Shown: one piece after another, positions 8,226 to 17,603 of the stretch
Layout of the letters: each line of letters begins with the position of its first letter
Numbering within the stretch: the first letter of the stretch is position 1
Source of the DNA: Bradyrhizobiaceae bacterium
Lineage (GTDB): Bacteria; Pseudomonadota; Alphaproteobacteria; Rhizobiales; Xanthobacteraceae
Direction of reading: 5' to 3'
Assembly: GCA_020544565.1 (NCBI GenBank)
Contig: CP078014.1
Span: 3,350,016 to 3,414,015, forward strand
Length of the DNA stretch: 64,000 nucleotides
Notes under the pieces: generated by a model
Databases searched by the model: none
Told to the model about the DNA's origin: nothing
The model's input: the letters and a program-made list of their open reading frames with translations, nothing else
Position numbers and translations under genes: made by a program

Positions 8226-10661
8226 CTATCCCCGCAGCGTGCCGCCGGTCTTCTTCGTCACCTCGGCAACGATCTTGGCGGCGACCGCGTCGATCTCCTG
8301 ATCGGTCAGGGTCTTCTCGCGCGGCTGCAGCGTCACCGCGATGCCGATCGACTTCTTGCCGTCGTCGATGCCCTTGCCTTCATAGACGTCGAACACCGAG
8401 ACGCCGGTGACGAGTTTCTTGTCCACGCCCTGCGCGGCGCGCACGATGTCGGCGGCCTTGACGCCGCGATCGACGATGAAAGCGAAGTCGCGCGACACCG
8501 GCTGGAACGCCGACAGCTCCAGCGGCGGCTTGGCGCGGGTCGGTTTCGCCTTGGCGTCCGGAATGCGTTCGAGGATGACCTCGAACGCCATCAGCGGGCC
8601 GTCGGCCTTCAACGTTTCCAGCGCGCGCGGATGCAGCTCGCCGAAAGTGCCGAGCACGTTCTGCGGGCCGATCTGGATCACGCCCGAGCGGCCGGGATGC
8701 AGCCAGGCCGGGACATTCTTCGCCTCGCTGGCGGGGACGATCTGCAGCGCCTGCATCGGCGCACCGGCGGCGGCGAGCACGGCCAGCGCGTCGGCCTTGA
8801 CGTCGAAGGCGTTGACGCTGGCCGCGCCGGTCCAGAACCGGCCTGTGCCGATGCTTGAGGCCAACGCGCGGCGTACGCCGCCGGCGGCCATGAACTGCTG
8901 CTCCGGCTTGTCGCCCCTGAACACCTGGCCGACCTCGAACAGCGCCACGTCGTCGTAGCCGCGGTCAGCGTTGGCCTGCGCCGCGGCGACGAGGCCGGGC
9001 AGCAGCGACGGCCGCATGTCGGAGAGATCGGCGGCGATGGGATTGGCGAGTTGCAGCTCGCTGCCGCCGCCGCCGAACAGTTCGGCCTGGGTGCGGGAGA
9101 CGAACGACCAGGTCACCGCCTCCATCATGCCGCGCGCGGCCAGCGCGCGCTTGGCGCGGCGGGTGCGCAACTGAAGCTGGGTCAGCACCGGCTTGCGCGG
9201 CGCGTCGCCGCGCTCGAACGGCGTCAGCGGCACGCTGTCGACGCCGACGATGCGCACGATCTCCTCGACGATGTCGGCCTTGCCGTGAACGTCGCCGCGC
9301 CATGACGGCACTGCCACCTTCACCACCGGCCCGGTGCCCGCCATCATGAAGCCGAGCTGGGTCAGGATGGTTTTGATCCGCGGCAGCGGCACCTCGATGC
9401 CGGCGAGGCGCTTGATTTCCGCCAGCGGAAAATCGATGACGCGGTCGTCGCCATGGCGCGCGCCCGCAACCACGACCTGCGACGGCGTGCCGCCGCAGAG
9501 ATCCATCACCAGTTGCGTCGCCATCTCGAGGCCCGGCACCATGAAGGACGGATCGACGCCGCGCTCGAAGCGGTAGCGCGCGTCGGAGTTAACGCCGAGC
9601 TTGCGGCCGGTCTGGGCGACGTTGATCGCGTTCCACAGCGCAGATTCGATCAGCACGTCGGTGGTGGTGTCGTCGCAGCCCGAGGCTTCGCCGCCCATGA
9701 TGCCGGCGAGCGATTCGACTACAGATTCTTGGCCGTTGTCGTCGGCGATCACGCACATGGTCGGATCGAGGGTGTAGGTCTTGCCGTCGAGCGCGAGCAG
9801 CGTCTCGCCGTCTCTGGCGCGGCGCACGACGAGATTGCCCTTCACTTTTTTCGCATCGAACACATGCAGCGGTCGCGCGCGGTCGAAGGTCATGAAGTTG
9901 GTGATGTCCACCAGTGCGTTGATCGGGCGCAGGCCGATCGAGGTCAGGCGCTTCTGCAGCCATTCCGGCGACGGGCCGTTCTTCACTCCGCGCACGAGGC
10001 GCAGCGCGAAGCCCGGGCACAGCGTTTCGTCCTCTATTTTCACCTGCACCGGGCAGGGGAATTCGCCCTTGATCTGCTTCGGGGCATTGTCCTTGAACTT
10101 GCCCATGTCGGCGGCGGCGAGATCGCGGGCGATGCCGTGGACGCCGGTGCAGTCCTGCCGGTTCGGCGTGAGATTGATCTCGATCACCGGATCGCCGAGA
10201 CCGGCCCATTGCGCATAGGGTTTGCCGATGGGCGCGTCGGCCGGCAGCTCCATGATGCCGTCGTGATCGTCGGAGATCTGAAGCTCCGCGGCCGAGCACA
10301 GCATGCCGCGGCTCTCGACGCCGCGGATGGTGCCGACGCCCAGCGTGATGTTCTTGCCGGGAATGTAGGTGCCCGGCGGCGAGAACACGCTGACGAGGCC
10401 GGCACGGGCGTTGGGCGCGCCGCACACCACCTGCACCGGCTCTCCGCCGTCGCCGGTATCGACCATGCACACGCGCAGACGATCCGCGTTGGGATGTTGC
10501 TGCGCCGAGATCACCTTGGCGACGACGAACGGCGCGAGCTGTTTGGCCTTGTCGTCGATGTGCTCGACCTCGAGCCCGATCATGGTGAGCTTGTCGGCGA
10601 GCGCCTCCAGCGGCGCATCGGTGTCGAGATGGTCTTTCAGCCAGGAGAGGGTGAATTTCAT
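8226..10661 (-). CDS. pheT: Phenylalanine--tRNA ligase beta subunit
   Basis: The 811-residue beta subunit of the (alpha-beta)2 synthetase. The N-terminal EMAP-like tRNA-binding domain spans about residues 40-150 ([20 protein letters not shown]). The B3/B4 editing region and B5 domain are in the middle. The FDX-ACB anticodon domain closes the protein ([17 protein letters not shown]... to [16 protein letters not shown]). Its ATG overlaps the stop of the upstream DUF559 gene in an ATGA, so translation is probably coupled. It is the last gene of the infC-rpmI-rplT-pheS-DUF559-pheT run. Confidence 0.97.
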   Translation of the reverse strand: MKFTLSWLKDHLDTDAPLEALADKLTMIGLEVEHIDDKAKQLAPFVVAKVISAQQHPNADRLRVCMVDTGDGGEPVQVVCGAPNARAGLVSVFSPPGTYIPGKNITLGVGTIRGVESRGMLCSAAELQISDDHDGIMELPADAPIGKPYAQWAGLGDPVIEINLTPNRQDCTGVHGIARDLAAADMGKFKDNAPKQIKGEFPCPVQVKIEDETLCPGFALRLVRGVKNGPSPEWLQKRLTSIGLRPINALVDITNFMTFDRARPLHVFDAKKVKGNLVVRRARDGETLLALDGKTYTLDPTMCVIADDNGQESVVESLAGIMGGEASGCDDTTTDVLIESALWNAINVAQTGRKLGVNSDARYRFERGVDPSFMVPGLEMATQLVMDLCGGTPSQVVVAGARHGDDRVIDFPLAEIKRLAGIEVPLPRIKTILTQLGFMMAGTGPVVKVAVPSWRGDVHGKADIVEEIVRIVGVDSVPLTPFERGDAPRKPVLTQLQLRTRRAKRALAARGMMEAVTWSFVSRTQAELFGGGGSELQLANPIAADLSDMRPSLLPGLVAAAQANADRGYDDVALFEVGQVFRGDKPEQQFMAAGGVRRALASSIGTGRFWTGAASVNAFDVKADALAVLAAAGAPMQALQIVPASEAKNVPAWLHPGRSGVIQIGPQNVLGTFGELHPRALETLKADGPLMAFEVILERIPDAKAKPTRAKPPLELSAFQPVSRDFAFIVDRGVKAADIVRAAQGVDKKLVTGVSVFDVYEGKGIDDGKKSIGIAVTLQPREKTLTDQEIDAVAAKIVAEVTKKTGGTLRG

Positions 10662-11146
10662 GATTTGTCTCCGCCCTCTTCTCCTCCCCCGCTTGCGGGG
10701 GAGGCCGGGAGGGGGTTCTTCTTTCTTACAAAGAGCAGGATTGTTTCAAGAGCGCCGGGCATATTGGTCAGCACGTCGATGTTGCTGAAGCGCAAAATGT
10801 TGAAGCCTTTGGCTTTCAGATAGGCATCGCGTGTGGCATCGGCGGCGAGACCAGGGGTTTCGTAGTGTTGACCGCCGTCGATCTCGACAATGAGACGCGT
10901 CGCGTGACAGACAAAGTCAGCAATGAAAGGACCGACGGGAGTTTGGCGACGAAAGCTCATGCCATCGAGACGATGGGCGCGCAGTTCTTTCCAGATCAAG
11001 CGTTCGGCATCGGTCACGTCGCGGCGAAGGCGGCGCGCATTGTCGCGCGTCGTGGCGCGAACATGCCAGACCGGCCGCTTCGGCTCCCCCTCCCTAACCC
11101 TTCCCCGCAGGCGGGGGAGGGGATATTCCGCGATGACGGCTGTCAT
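10658..11146 (-). CDS. DUF559 (Vsr-like) endonuclease-domain protein inserted between pheS and pheT
   Basis: A 162-residue protein. The core at about residues 30-140 reads [39 protein letters not shown] and [13 protein letters not shown], the DUF559 fold related to very-short-patch-repair and PD-(D/E)XK nucleases. The ADF aspartate and the VEID acidic pair are the likely metal ligands. Biological activity is unproven for the family. Its ATG overlaps the pheS stop (TGATG) and its stop overlaps the pheT start (ATGA). The first 22 and last 20 residues are low-complexity translations of palindromic repeats (PLPRLRG and [13 protein letters not shown]), so the real functional start may be near residue 28. 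Confidence 0.85.
   Translation of the reverse strand: MTAVIAEYPLPRLRGRVREGEPKRPVWHVRATTRDNARRLRRDVTDAERLIWKELRAHRLDGMSFRRQTPVGPFIADFVCHATRLIVEIDGGQHYETPGLAADATRDAYLKAKGFNILRFSNIDVLTNMPGALETILLFVRKKNPLPASPASGGGEEGGDKS
10681..10715. repeat. Family E palindrome, left half-element at the DUF559 3' end
   Basis: A 22-base perfect palindrome at 10683-10704 (CCTCCCCCGC, TT, GCGGGGGAGG) is followed by a G-rich tail to 10715. Its partner in inverted orientation is at 11086-11124. The same palindrome-plus-tail occurs at 42659-42694, 43550-43587 and 57701-57735. Confidence 0.8.
11086..11124. repeat. Family E palindrome, right half-element at the DUF559 5' end
   Basis: C-rich tail CCCCCTCCCTAACCC (11086-11100) leads into the palindrome CCCCGC-AG-GCGGGG. 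This is the reverse-orientation partner of 10681-10715, with the tails pointing inward at the DUF559 core. It encodes residues 9-20 of the DUF559 protein. Confidence 0.78.
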
Positions 11147-12228
11147 CACGACGACAGCCCTCCCGCCAGCGTCGGCACGTCGAGCGGCTTGAAGCCGTAA
11201 TGGTTGATCCAGCGCACGTCGCTTTCGAACATCTGGCGCAGGTCGCTGATGCCGTATTTCAGCATCGCGATGCGGTCGATGCCCATGCCCCAGGCGAAGC
11301 CCTGGTAGACCTCGGGATCGATGCCGCAGGCAGCGAGCACGTTCGGATGCACCATGCCGCAGCCGAGAATCTCCAGCCAGTCCTCGCCCTCGCCGAAGCG
11401 GATTTCGCCCTTGTCGCGGCGGCACTGGATATCGACCTCCAGCGACGGCTCGGTGAACGGGAAGAACGACGGGCGGAATTTCATGTTGACGTTATCGACC
11501 TCGAAGAACGCCTTGCAGAACTCCGCGAGAATCCATTTCAGATGGCCGAGATGCGAGCCCTTGTCGATGACGAGGCCCTCGACCTGATGGAATTGCGGGG
11601 TGTGGGTGGCGTCACTGTCGATGCGGTAGGTGCGGCCCGGGCAGATCACCCGGATCGGCGGCTTCTGCGACAGCATGGTGCGCACCTGCACTGGCGAGGT
11701 GTGGGTGCGGAGCAGCGGCCGCGAACCGTCCTCCTTGCGATGGAAGAAGAACGTGTCGTGCATTTCCCGCGCCGGATGGCCTTCGGGGAAATTCAGTTTG
11801 GTGAAGTTGTTGTCGTCGGTCTCGATGTCCGGGCCTTCGGCGATCGAGAAGCCCATGTCGGCGAAGATCGCGGTCAGCTCATCCATCACTTGGCTGAGTG
11901 GATGGATGCGGCCCTGTTCGGCCGGCGTTTCGCGGGTCGGCAGGGTGACGTCGATGGTCTCCGACGCAAGCCGCGCCTCGAGCGCGGCGGTCTTGAGAAT
12001 GTCGCGCCGCGCGGCGAACGCCTCGGTGAGCCTGTCCTTGGCGAGATTGATCTTCGCGCCTTCGGTCTTGCGCTCGTCCGGCGACATCTTGCCGAGGGTG
12101 CCGAGCAGCGCCGAGATGGTGCCCTTGCGGCCGAGCGCGCCGACGCGCGCCGCTTCGAGCGCGGCCTCGTCGGAGGCGCCGGCGATCTGGTCGAGAATCT
12201 GGGATTGGAGAGAGTCGAGATCGGACAT
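11146..12228 (-). CDS. pheS: Phenylalanine--tRNA ligase alpha subunit
   Basis: The 360-residue catalytic subunit of PheRS. The N-terminal coiled-coil arm spans about residues 1-90. The class II core includes motif 2 ([27 protein letters not shown]) and motif 3 ([18 protein letters not shown]). The ATG at 12228 is preceded by GAGGTG; an in-frame GTG two codons earlier is less likely. The stop is shared with the DUF559 start as TGATG. A 164-base gap to rplT holds a family A repeat. Confidence 0.97.
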   Translation of the reverse strand: MSDLDSLQSQILDQIAGASDEAALEAARVGALGRKGTISALLGTLGKMSPDERKTEGAKINLAKDRLTEAFAARRDILKTAALEARLASETIDVTLPTRETPAEQGRIHPLSQVMDELTAIFADMGFSIAEGPDIETDDNNFTKLNFPEGHPAREMHDTFFFHRKEDGSRPLLRTHTSPVQVRTMLSQKPPIRVICPGRTYRIDSDATHTPQFHQVEGLVIDKGSHLGHLKWILAEFCKAFFEVDNVNMKFRPSFFPFTEPSLEVDIQCRRDKGEIRFGEGEDWLEILGCGMVHPNVLAACGIDPEVYQGFAWGMGIDRIAMLKYGISDLRQMFESDVRWINHYGFKPLDVPTLAGGLSS

Positions 12229-12267
12229 GAACACCTCAATGGGAGAGGTTGTTCGTGTGCCTCTCCG

Positions 12268-12354
12268 CCGTCATGCCCGCGCTTGTCGCGGGCATCCACG
12301 TCTTACATGTGCCCGGTCAAGTCGTGGATGGCCGGGACAAAAGCCCGGCCACGA
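12268..12354. repeat. Dispersed palindromic repeat, family A
   Basis: Starts GTCATGCCCGCGCTTGTCGC, continues GGGCATCCACGTCTT and ends GTGGATGGCCGGGACAA...CCCGGCCACGAC. It matches elements at 37881-37973 and 40431-40518. It lies inside the operon, between rplT and pheS, so transcripts must carry it. Confidence 0.75.
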
Positions 12355-12392
12355 CATCGAAATTGTCCCGGCGGCGGTGCGGAACGTCGGGC

Positions 12393-12752
12393 TTACGCCG
12401 CGAGCGCGGCCTTGGCCTTCTCGGCGATCGCCTGGAACGCGGCCGGCTCGTGGATCGCGAGATCCGACAGCACCTTGCGGTCGACGATGACGCCCGACTT
12501 GGCGAGGCCGTCGATAAACCGGCTGTAGGTCAGGCCGAAGGGACGCACCGCCGCATTGATGCGCTGGATCCACAGCGCGCGGAAATTGCGCTTCTTCAGC
12601 TTGCGGCCGACATAGGCGTACTGCCCGGCCTTGTCCACGGCCGCCTTGGCGGCGCGGATGGTGTTCTTGCGGCGGCCACGAAACCCTTCGGCGGCCTTGT
12701 AGACTTTCTTGTGCTTGGCATGAGCCGTCACACCGCGTTTGACGCGAGCCAT
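12393..12752 (-). CDS. rplT: 50S ribosomal protein L20
   Basis: 119 residues beginning [19 protein letters not shown], the canonical L20 N-terminus. A basic body follows ([20 protein letters not shown]) and the globular C-terminal domain ([19 protein letters not shown]). L20 binds 23S rRNA early in assembly. In E. coli it also represses its own operon through the rpmI leader. It follows rpmI by 66 bases. Confidence 0.98.
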   Translation of the reverse strand: MARVKRGVTAHAKHKKVYKAAEGFRGRRKNTIRAAKAAVDKAGQYAYVGRKLKKRNFRALWIQRINAAVRPFGLTYSRFIDGLAKSGVIVDRKVLSDLAIHEPAAFQAIAEKAKAALAA

Positions 12753-12818
12753 GACTGATCTCCTTCATCTGAAAATTGAAATGGTGACAGAGCGCCGCGC
12801 GGACGCGGCATCAGGCGA

Positions 12819-13019
12819 TCAGTCGTTCGGCAAGAAATACTTCTTGATGTTGTCGCCGTCGGTCTTGAACAGGATGCGCGTGCCGCGAAGCTGGCGGATC
12901 TGCTTCTTGGTGCGTTTGATCATGCCGTGCCGCTTGCCGGCGTGGGCGGAGACCACTTTCCCGGTCCCGGTGACTTTGAAGCGCTTTTTGGCGCCCGACT
13001 TGGTCTTCAGCTTGGGCAT
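12819..13019 (-). CDS. rpmI: 50S ribosomal protein L35
   Basis: 66 residues, [20 protein letters not shown]..., with [19 protein letters not shown], the usual L35 sequence. The Shine-Dalgarno GAAGGAGAG lies just before the ATG. A terminator-like hairpin with a T-tract ends only 26 bases upstream of the start, which suggests control in the leader (see the 13046-13064 entry). Confidence 0.98.
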
Positions 13020-13039
13020 TTGGCTCTCCTTCGGGCCAC

Positions 13040-13064
13040 GGCAAAAAGCGCCCGGCGGGCGCTT
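13040..13064 (-). terminator. Attenuator-like intrinsic terminator in the rpmI leader
   Basis: On the minus strand AAGCGCCC (13064-13057), loop GCC, then GGGCGCTT (13053-13046) running into TTTTT. It lies within the leader, 26 bases before the rpmI ATG, so it would stop transcription of rpmI-rplT-pheS unless prevented. A second copy of GGGCGCTTTTTGC at 13223-13211, further upstream in the transcript, can pair with the same 5' arm. Confidence 0.6.
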
Positions 13065-13302
13065 GCGCGGCGGAAATGCTCGCTAGAGCGTTGAAAATGC
13101 TCGACTAATTTCCGCATGAAATCGGCCGGCATCAGCGTCGCCACGGCAGCCCTTGATCAGCCGGGCGACGAAGGTGGGCTTATGGCAGAGGAAGGGGGAA
13201 TTGGCAACGCGCAAAAAGCGCCCGGGGGCAGGGGTCGCTCCGGGAGCGAGGTGCCGGACCAGTCTGCCGAACCCCGTCTCGCGGTCCTCCCCGGGGCATG
13301 TC

Positions 13303-13335
13303 ACGACAAAAGCCCGTCAGGGGTTTCTGACGGGC
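13303..13335 (-). terminator. Intrinsic terminator after infC
   Basis: Minus strand: a 9-bp perfect stem GCCCGTCAG / CTGACGGGC (13335-13327 and 13320-13312), six-base loop, then TTTTGT. It begins 38 bases after the infC stop. It would uncouple infC from rpmI-rplT, which then need either readthrough or their own promoter in the 13080-13300 stretch. Confidence 0.75.
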
Positions 13336-13373
13336 TGTGTCGGATGCACGGTCGGATGGCGTGACGGCCGCGT

Positions 13374-13913
13374 TTAGCGCGGCGCCAGCACCATCACCAC
13401 CTGGCGGCCCTCGAACCTGGGGTCCTGCTCCACCTTGGCGACGTCGGCGACGGCAGCCTTGACCTTGTCGAGCAGCTTGGTGCCGATTTCTTGATGGGCC
13501 ATTTCACGGCCGCGATAGCGCAGCGTGATCTTGACCTTGTCGCCTTCCTCGAAAAAGCGAAGCATGGCGCGCATCTTCACGTCGTAGTCGTGATCGTCGA
13601 TCATCGGGCGGAGCTTGATCTCCTTGATCTCGACGGTCTTCTGCTTCTTGCGCGCCTCGGCGGCTTTCTTCTGGGCCTGAAACTTGTACTTCCCATAGTC
13701 CATGATCTTGCAGACCGGTGGACTGGTGTTGGGAGAGATCTCGACGAGATCCATGCCGGCTTCCATCGCCATTTTCACGGCGACGACCGTTTCGACGGTG
13801 CCGAGGTTGGTGCCGTGCTGGTCGATCAGCTGGACCTGGGCGTTGCGGATTTCATCGTTGGTGCGCGGCCCGTCTTTTGCGGCGACAGGCGGGGCTCTGT
13901 TGGGACGGCGAAT
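13374..13913 (-). CDS. infC: Translation initiation factor IF-3, non-canonical ATT start
   Basis: 179 residues if started at the ATT at 13913. No ATG or GTG gives the correct N-terminus. The sequence upstream reads GGAGAGCCACCC-ATT, giving a proper ribosome site, and the product begins (M)RRPNRAPP. The N domain follows ([16 protein letters not shown]), then the lysine-rich linker ([17 protein letters not shown]) and C domain ([30 protein letters not shown]). Rare AUU/AUC/AUA starts are the established basis of IF-3 autoregulation, because IF-3 discriminates against them. A longer frame starting near 14120 exists but has no homology-like sequence. Confidence 0.95.
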   Translation of the reverse strand: MRRPNRAPPVAAKDGPRTNDEIRNAQVQLIDQHGTNLGTVETVVAVKMAMEAGMDLVEISPNTSPPVCKIMDYGKYKFQAQKKAAEARKKQKTVEIKEIKLRPMIDDHDYDVKMRAMLRFFEEGDKVKITLRYRGREMAHQEIGTKLLDKVKAAVADVAKVEQDPRFEGRQVVMVLAPR

Positions 13914-14175
13914 GGGTGGCTCTCCAATGTTGTTGCGGAAGGCGCAGTGTGAAGGATTACGGTCCGGCGGGCAAGCGCGGTGCGGCCACAGAACCTGATT
14001 TCCGGCGGGGCACGGGACAGCCATGGAGCTGGCCATTGATCCTCGGGCGGAACCCGGTCCACATAGAACCCCGCCGGTCCCTCCGCAAGCGCTGCATGAT
14101 GGGTTTCGCTGAAATTCCACTCTGCCGGGCCGGCGGCCGGCATATCGGGAACGGACAGGTCAGAAAGGGCGGGTC
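13914..14175. promoter_or_regulatory. Divergent intergenic region, infC leader/promoter and hydrolase promoter
   Basis: 262 bases between the diverging infC and alpha/beta hydrolase genes. It must carry the promoter of the translation operon on one strand and of the hydrolase on the other. No convincing -35/-10 pair or conserved leader structure was recognised by eye. Confidence 0.4.
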
Positions 14176-14979
14176 ATGAGCAGCGCAACGGACGAGGCGG
14201 CGGATGCCGCGCCGGATTTCATCGAGGTCGGCAGCGGCGAGAGGCGGCGCAGGATCGCGGTGCGCCGGCGGGCCGGGCGCGCGCCGGGGGTGTTCTGGCT
14301 CGGCGGCTTCAATTCGGACATGAAGGGCACCAAGGCGCAGGCGCTCGATGCATGGGCCGCGGAGCATGGTCGCGCCTGCGTCCGCTTCGACTATTCCGGA
14401 CACGGCGAATCCTCCGGCCGCTTCGCCGATGGAACCATCGGCCAATGGCATGAGGACAGCCTCGCGGTGTTCGATGCCGCCTGCGAAGGCCCGCAGGTGG
14501 TGGTCGGCTCCTCCATGGGCGGCTGGATGGCGCTGCTGCTGGCCCGCGCGCTGGTGAAGCGCCCGGCGTGCCGCGCCGCGCTGGCCGGGCTGGTGTTGAT
14601 CGCGCCCGCCCCCGACTTCACCGAGGAACTGATGTGGAAGAATTTTCCGCAGGAGGTCCGCGACGAGATCATGACCACGGGCGTCTGGCACCGCCCGTCG
14701 GAATATGGCGACGAGGCTTATCCCATCACCCGCGCCCTGATCGAGGAAGGGCGCAACCATCTCCTGCTCGGGGGCAGCATCGAAGTGGGATGCCCGGTGC
14801 GCATCCTGCAGGGCGCGCAGGACCCGGATGTGCCGTGGCGGCATGCTTTCGCCCTGACCCATTGCCTGCCGAGCGACGACGTGGTGCTGACCCTGGTGCA
14901 GGATGGCGACCATCGCCTGTCGCGCCCGCAGGACATCGCGCGCCTGCTGGCCACCGTCGGCGAACTGGCGAACGGATAA
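14176..14979 (+). CDS. Alpha/beta hydrolase (serine aminopeptidase-like)
   Basis: 267 residues. The nucleophile elbow is VVVGSSMGGWMALLLARAL at about residues 109-127 (Ser in GSSMGG). An oxyanion-side FNSDMKGTKA and DYSGHGESSGRF precede it. The catalytic Asp is likely in QDPDVPW and the His in DGDHRLSRPQD near the C-terminus. No signal peptide is visible, so it is cytoplasmic. The substrate is unknown; relatives are short-chain esterases or peptidases. An NTF2-like gene follows 12 bases after the stop and is probably co-transcribed. Confidence 0.85.
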   Translation: MSSATDEAADAAPDFIEVGSGERRRRIAVRRRAGRAPGVFWLGGFNSDMKGTKAQALDAWAAEHGRACVRFDYSGHGESSGRFADGTIGQWHEDSLAVFDAACEGPQVVVGSSMGGWMALLLARALVKRPACRAALAGLVLIAPAPDFTEELMWKNFPQEVRDEIMTTGVWHRPSEYGDEAYPITRALIEEGRNHLLLGGSIEVGCPVRILQGAQDPDVPWRHAFALTHCLPSDDVVLTLVQDGDHRLSRPQDIARLLATVGELANG

Positions 14980-14991
14980 AGGGAGACCATC

Positions 14992-15462
14992 ATGCAGGCG
15001 GACAAGCTGCTCCACGATTTCTGCCGCGCCGTCGAGCGGCGCGATGGCGCGGCCTTCGCCGCGCTGTTCACCGAGGACGGCGTCTATCACGACGTGTTCT
15101 ACGGTGCCTTCGCCGGCCGCGAAGCCATCGCGGGAATGGTCAACGACTGGTTCTATCGCACGGCGACCGATTTCCGCTGGGACATGCATGAGCCGGTGAG
15201 CGACGGGCGCACACTCTATGCACGCTACACCTTCAGCTATCGCTCGCTGCTGCCGGAGGCGAAGGGCGCGCGGGCGATGTTCGAGGGCGTCGCCATCATG
15301 CGGTTGCGCGACGGACTGATCGCCGAGTATGGCGAGGTCGCCAATGCCGCGACCGGTTTCGTCGACATGAACTTCGCGCCGGAGCGCATCGCCAAGATCG
15401 TCGCGAAACAGGGCGCCGCGCTCAAGGCGCGGCCGGAGATGGCGCGGCATTTGGCGGAGTAA
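14992..15462 (+). CDS. NTF2-like / SnoaL-fold protein
   Basis: 156 residues with the cone-shaped SnoaL/limonene-hydrolase-like pattern. It begins DFCRAVERRDGAAFAALFTEDGVYHDVFYGAFAGREAIAGMVNDWF and continues with beta strands ending MFEGVAIMRLRDGLIAEYGEVAN. Such proteins bind or turn over small hydrophobic molecules. The partner may be the upstream hydrolase (12-base spacing). No specific reaction can be named. The ATG is preceded by AAAGGGAGA. Confidence 0.78.
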   Translation: MQADKLLHDFCRAVERRDGAAFAALFTEDGVYHDVFYGAFAGREAIAGMVNDWFYRTATDFRWDMHEPVSDGRTLYARYTFSYRSLLPEAKGARAMFEGVAIMRLRDGLIAEYGEVANAATGFVDMNFAPERIAKIVAKQGAALKARPEMARHLAE

Positions 15463-15475
15463 ATCTGCAAGCCGT

Positions 15476-15585
15476 CATTCCGGACAGGCCGCGCATCGCG
15501 CGGACTGATCCGGAATCTCGAATAGTTCAGCCTGTTGTTTCTGGATTCCGGGTTCGCTCGCCAGTGCTCGCGCCCCGGAATGACG
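15476..15585. repeat. Dispersed repeat, family D, encoding the QueG C-terminal tail
   Basis: Inverted ends GTCATTCCGG (15475 on) and CCCCGGAATGAC, with internal GATCCGGAATCTCG and GGATTCCGGGTTCGCTCGCC. Half of it is read as the last residues and stop of queG. No second full copy is in the window; the classification rests on its inverted ends. Confidence 0.55.
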
Positions 15586-16723
15586 AATCGAGTTTGCCCG
15601 CCGCCCACTCGTCCCGCACGCTTTCGTCGTCGTCGTTTGACGCATCCGCCAGCGCCGCAAATTCCGCACGCGGCAAAAGTCGCGACAGCGCCCACACCGC
15701 CGCACCGCGCACCAGCGGATTGTCGTCGTCGAGCAGGCGGCGCGCCTCGTCCGCGAGCGCAGGCTCGCTGCTGTTGCCGATGGCGGTCAGCACGTTGCGC
15801 AGGAAGCGCGCGTGGCCGATGCGCTTGACCGGCGATTTGGTGAACAGGGCGCGGAACGCGGCGTCGTCGAGCCCTGCCAGATCGGCGAGGGATGGCGCGC
15901 GCAACTCATTGCGCGCGGCGAGCTTGGCCTCGTGGCCCTGCTGCGCGAACTTGTTCCACGGGCACGCACTCAGGCAGTCGTCGCAGCCATAGATGCGGTT
16001 GCCGATCGCGGCGCGCAGGTCGCGCGGGATCGGGCCCTTGTGCTCGATGGTCAGATACGAGATGCACCGGCGCGCGTCGAGGCGATAGGGCGCGGGGAAG
16101 GCGTCGGTCGGGCAACTGTCGAGGCAGGCGCGGCACGATCCGCAGTGATCGCCCGTTGTCGCGTCGCGCGGCAGCTCCAGCGTGGTGAAGATCGCGCCGA
16201 GGAACAGCCACGAGCCGTAGTCGCGCGACACCAGATTTGTGTGCCGGCCCTGCCAGCCGAGCCCGGCGGCGTCGGCGAGCGGTTTCTCCATCACCGCGGC
16301 GGTGTCGACGAACACCTTCACGTCGCCGCCGGCCTGTGCGATCAGCCAGCGCGCCAGCGTCTTCAGCCGCTTCTTGATCAGGTCGTGATAGTCGTCGCCG
16401 CGGGCATAGACCGAGATGTTGCCGTGCGACTTGCGTTCGAGCAGCGCCAGTGGATCGTCGTCCGGCCCGTAGTTCAGCCCGAGCATGATGACCGAGCGCA
16501 CCTCGCTCCACAGCACCAGCGGGCTGGCGCGCCGCGCCGGATCGTTGGCGAGCCAGTCCATGTCGCCATGGGCGCCGGCGTCGAGAAAGGCTTGCAGCCG
16601 CGCGGCCTCCCCGGCGATGGCGGCGGGATCGGCAATGCCGACGGCGCTGAAGCCGAGGGCGCGGGCCTGCGCGGTCAGCGCCGCCTTGACCGCGACGCGG
16701 TCGTCGTCGGCGCCGCCGGTCAG
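15527..16723 (-). CDS. queG: Epoxyqueuosine reductase
   Basis: Last step of queuosine synthesis: cobalamin- and 2x[4Fe-4S]-dependent reduction of epoxyqueuosine in tRNA. About 398 residues. The N-terminal reductase domain has [15 protein letters not shown]. The ferredoxin-like clusters are [16 protein letters not shown] and [20 protein letters not shown]-like region follows ([28 protein letters not shown]). There is no ATG near the N-terminus: the frame offers a CTG overlapping the gst stop (16723) or a GTG inside gst (16771). I give the shorter; the start is unresolved. The last 19 residues (from SSFRGAS) are translated from a repeat. Confidence 0.9.
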   Translation of the reverse strand: MTGGADDDRVAVKAALTAQARALGFSAVGIADPAAIAGEAARLQAFLDAGAHGDMDWLANDPARRASPLVLWSEVRSVIMLGLNYGPDDDPLALLERKSHGNISVYARGDDYHDLIKKRLKTLARWLIAQAGGDVKVFVDTAAVMEKPLADAAGLGWQGRHTNLVSRDYGSWLFLGAIFTTLELPRDATTGDHCGSCRACLDSCPTDAFPAPYRLDARRCISYLTIEHKGPIPRDLRAAIGNRIYGCDDCLSACPWNKFAQQGHEAKLAARNELRAPSLADLAGLDDAAFRALFTKSPVKRIGHARFLRNVLTAIGNSSEPALADEARRLLDDDNPLVRGAAVWALSRLLPRAEFAALADASNDDDESVRDEWAAGKLDSSFRGASTGERTRNPETTG

Positions 16724-17412
16724 AAGTCGAGATCCGTGTAATGGGCCGAGGCCGGGAAGCCCGCCACCCACTCGTTCAGCAGCGGGCGGAACGAGGGACG
16801 GGACTTGATCCGGACATACCAGGCCTTGGCCGCGTCGTCCTCGTTCCATGGCACGTCGCCCAGATAGTCGATTGCCGACAGGTGGCCCGCGGCGGCGATG
16901 TCGGCGAAGGAGAACTGGTCGCCGGCGAGGTAGTTCCGCGTCCGCGCCAGCCAGCCGATATAGGCCAGATGATAGCGCACATTGGCCCGCGCCGCGCGCA
17001 GAACGTCGGTGGACGGCGCGCCGCCGCCCTGTTCCGGCTTCATGAAGCGCTTGTAGACGCGCTCGTTGACCAGTGGTCCGCTGGCCTCCTCGAAGAACTT
17101 GTCGTTGAACCAGGCGATCAGCCGCCGCACCTCGATGCGCTCGTTCATGGCGCGCGGCAGCAGGCGATGCTCGCCAAGCGGAGCGCCGTGAATCTCGTCG
17201 AGGAACTCGGCGATGAGCCGTGCGCCCGGCATCGGCGCGGTGCCCTCGGTGATCAGAACCGGGGTTTCGCCGGCGGGGTTGAGGGCGAGATACGCCTCGC
17301 GCCGCTCCCACACCGCTTCCTCGACCAGTTGTACGTCCAGTCCGTGTTCACCGAGCGCAAGCCGCACGAAGCGCGACCGCGGGCAAAAGGGGTGATGAAA
17401 AAGTGTGAACAT
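16720..17412 (-). CDS. Glutathione S-transferase family protein
   Basis: 230 residues. The N-terminal thioredoxin-like domain is [25 protein letters not shown] with a CPxS active-site motif, then the cis-Pro region AGETPVLI. The C-terminal all-alpha domain begins about residue 90 and contains [16 protein letters not shown], the N-capping box typical of GSTs. The role is unknown. The ATG at 17412 gives the exact family N-terminus although the frame is open upstream. It overlaps the next gene, queG, by a few bases. Confidence 0.88.
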   Translation of the reverse strand: MFTLFHHPFCPRSRFVRLALGEHGLDVQLVEEAVWERREAYLALNPAGETPVLITEGTAPMPGARLIAEFLDEIHGAPLGEHRLLPRAMNERIEVRRLIAWFNDKFFEEASGPLVNERVYKRFMKPEQGGGAPSTDVLRAARANVRYHLAYIGWLARTRNYLAGDQFSFADIAAAGHLSAIDYLGDVPWNEDDAAKAWYVRIKSRPSFRPLLNEWVAGFPASAHYTDLDF

Positions 17413-17603
17413 GCGGTCCGTGATAGTCGATTCAGGTTTAACAAACGGTCTCGAAGGGCGGTTAACGCGCCGGCGGGCAGGTTCCGCCATGGGGCTGTCC
17501 CGCCGCGCCGCTCTCAATTTCACGGATTTGGCGTTGCGGCAACAGGACGAATGGGCCACAAGGGCGCGGTTTTCGGAACCCCTCCAGCGCTGCGGATCCC
17601 CCG

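Noticed and set aside
10865..11200. A plus-strand open frame across the DUF559 gene
   Set aside because: No ribosome site or family features. The minus-strand DUF559 reading has conserved nuclease motifs and overlaps its neighbours exactly.
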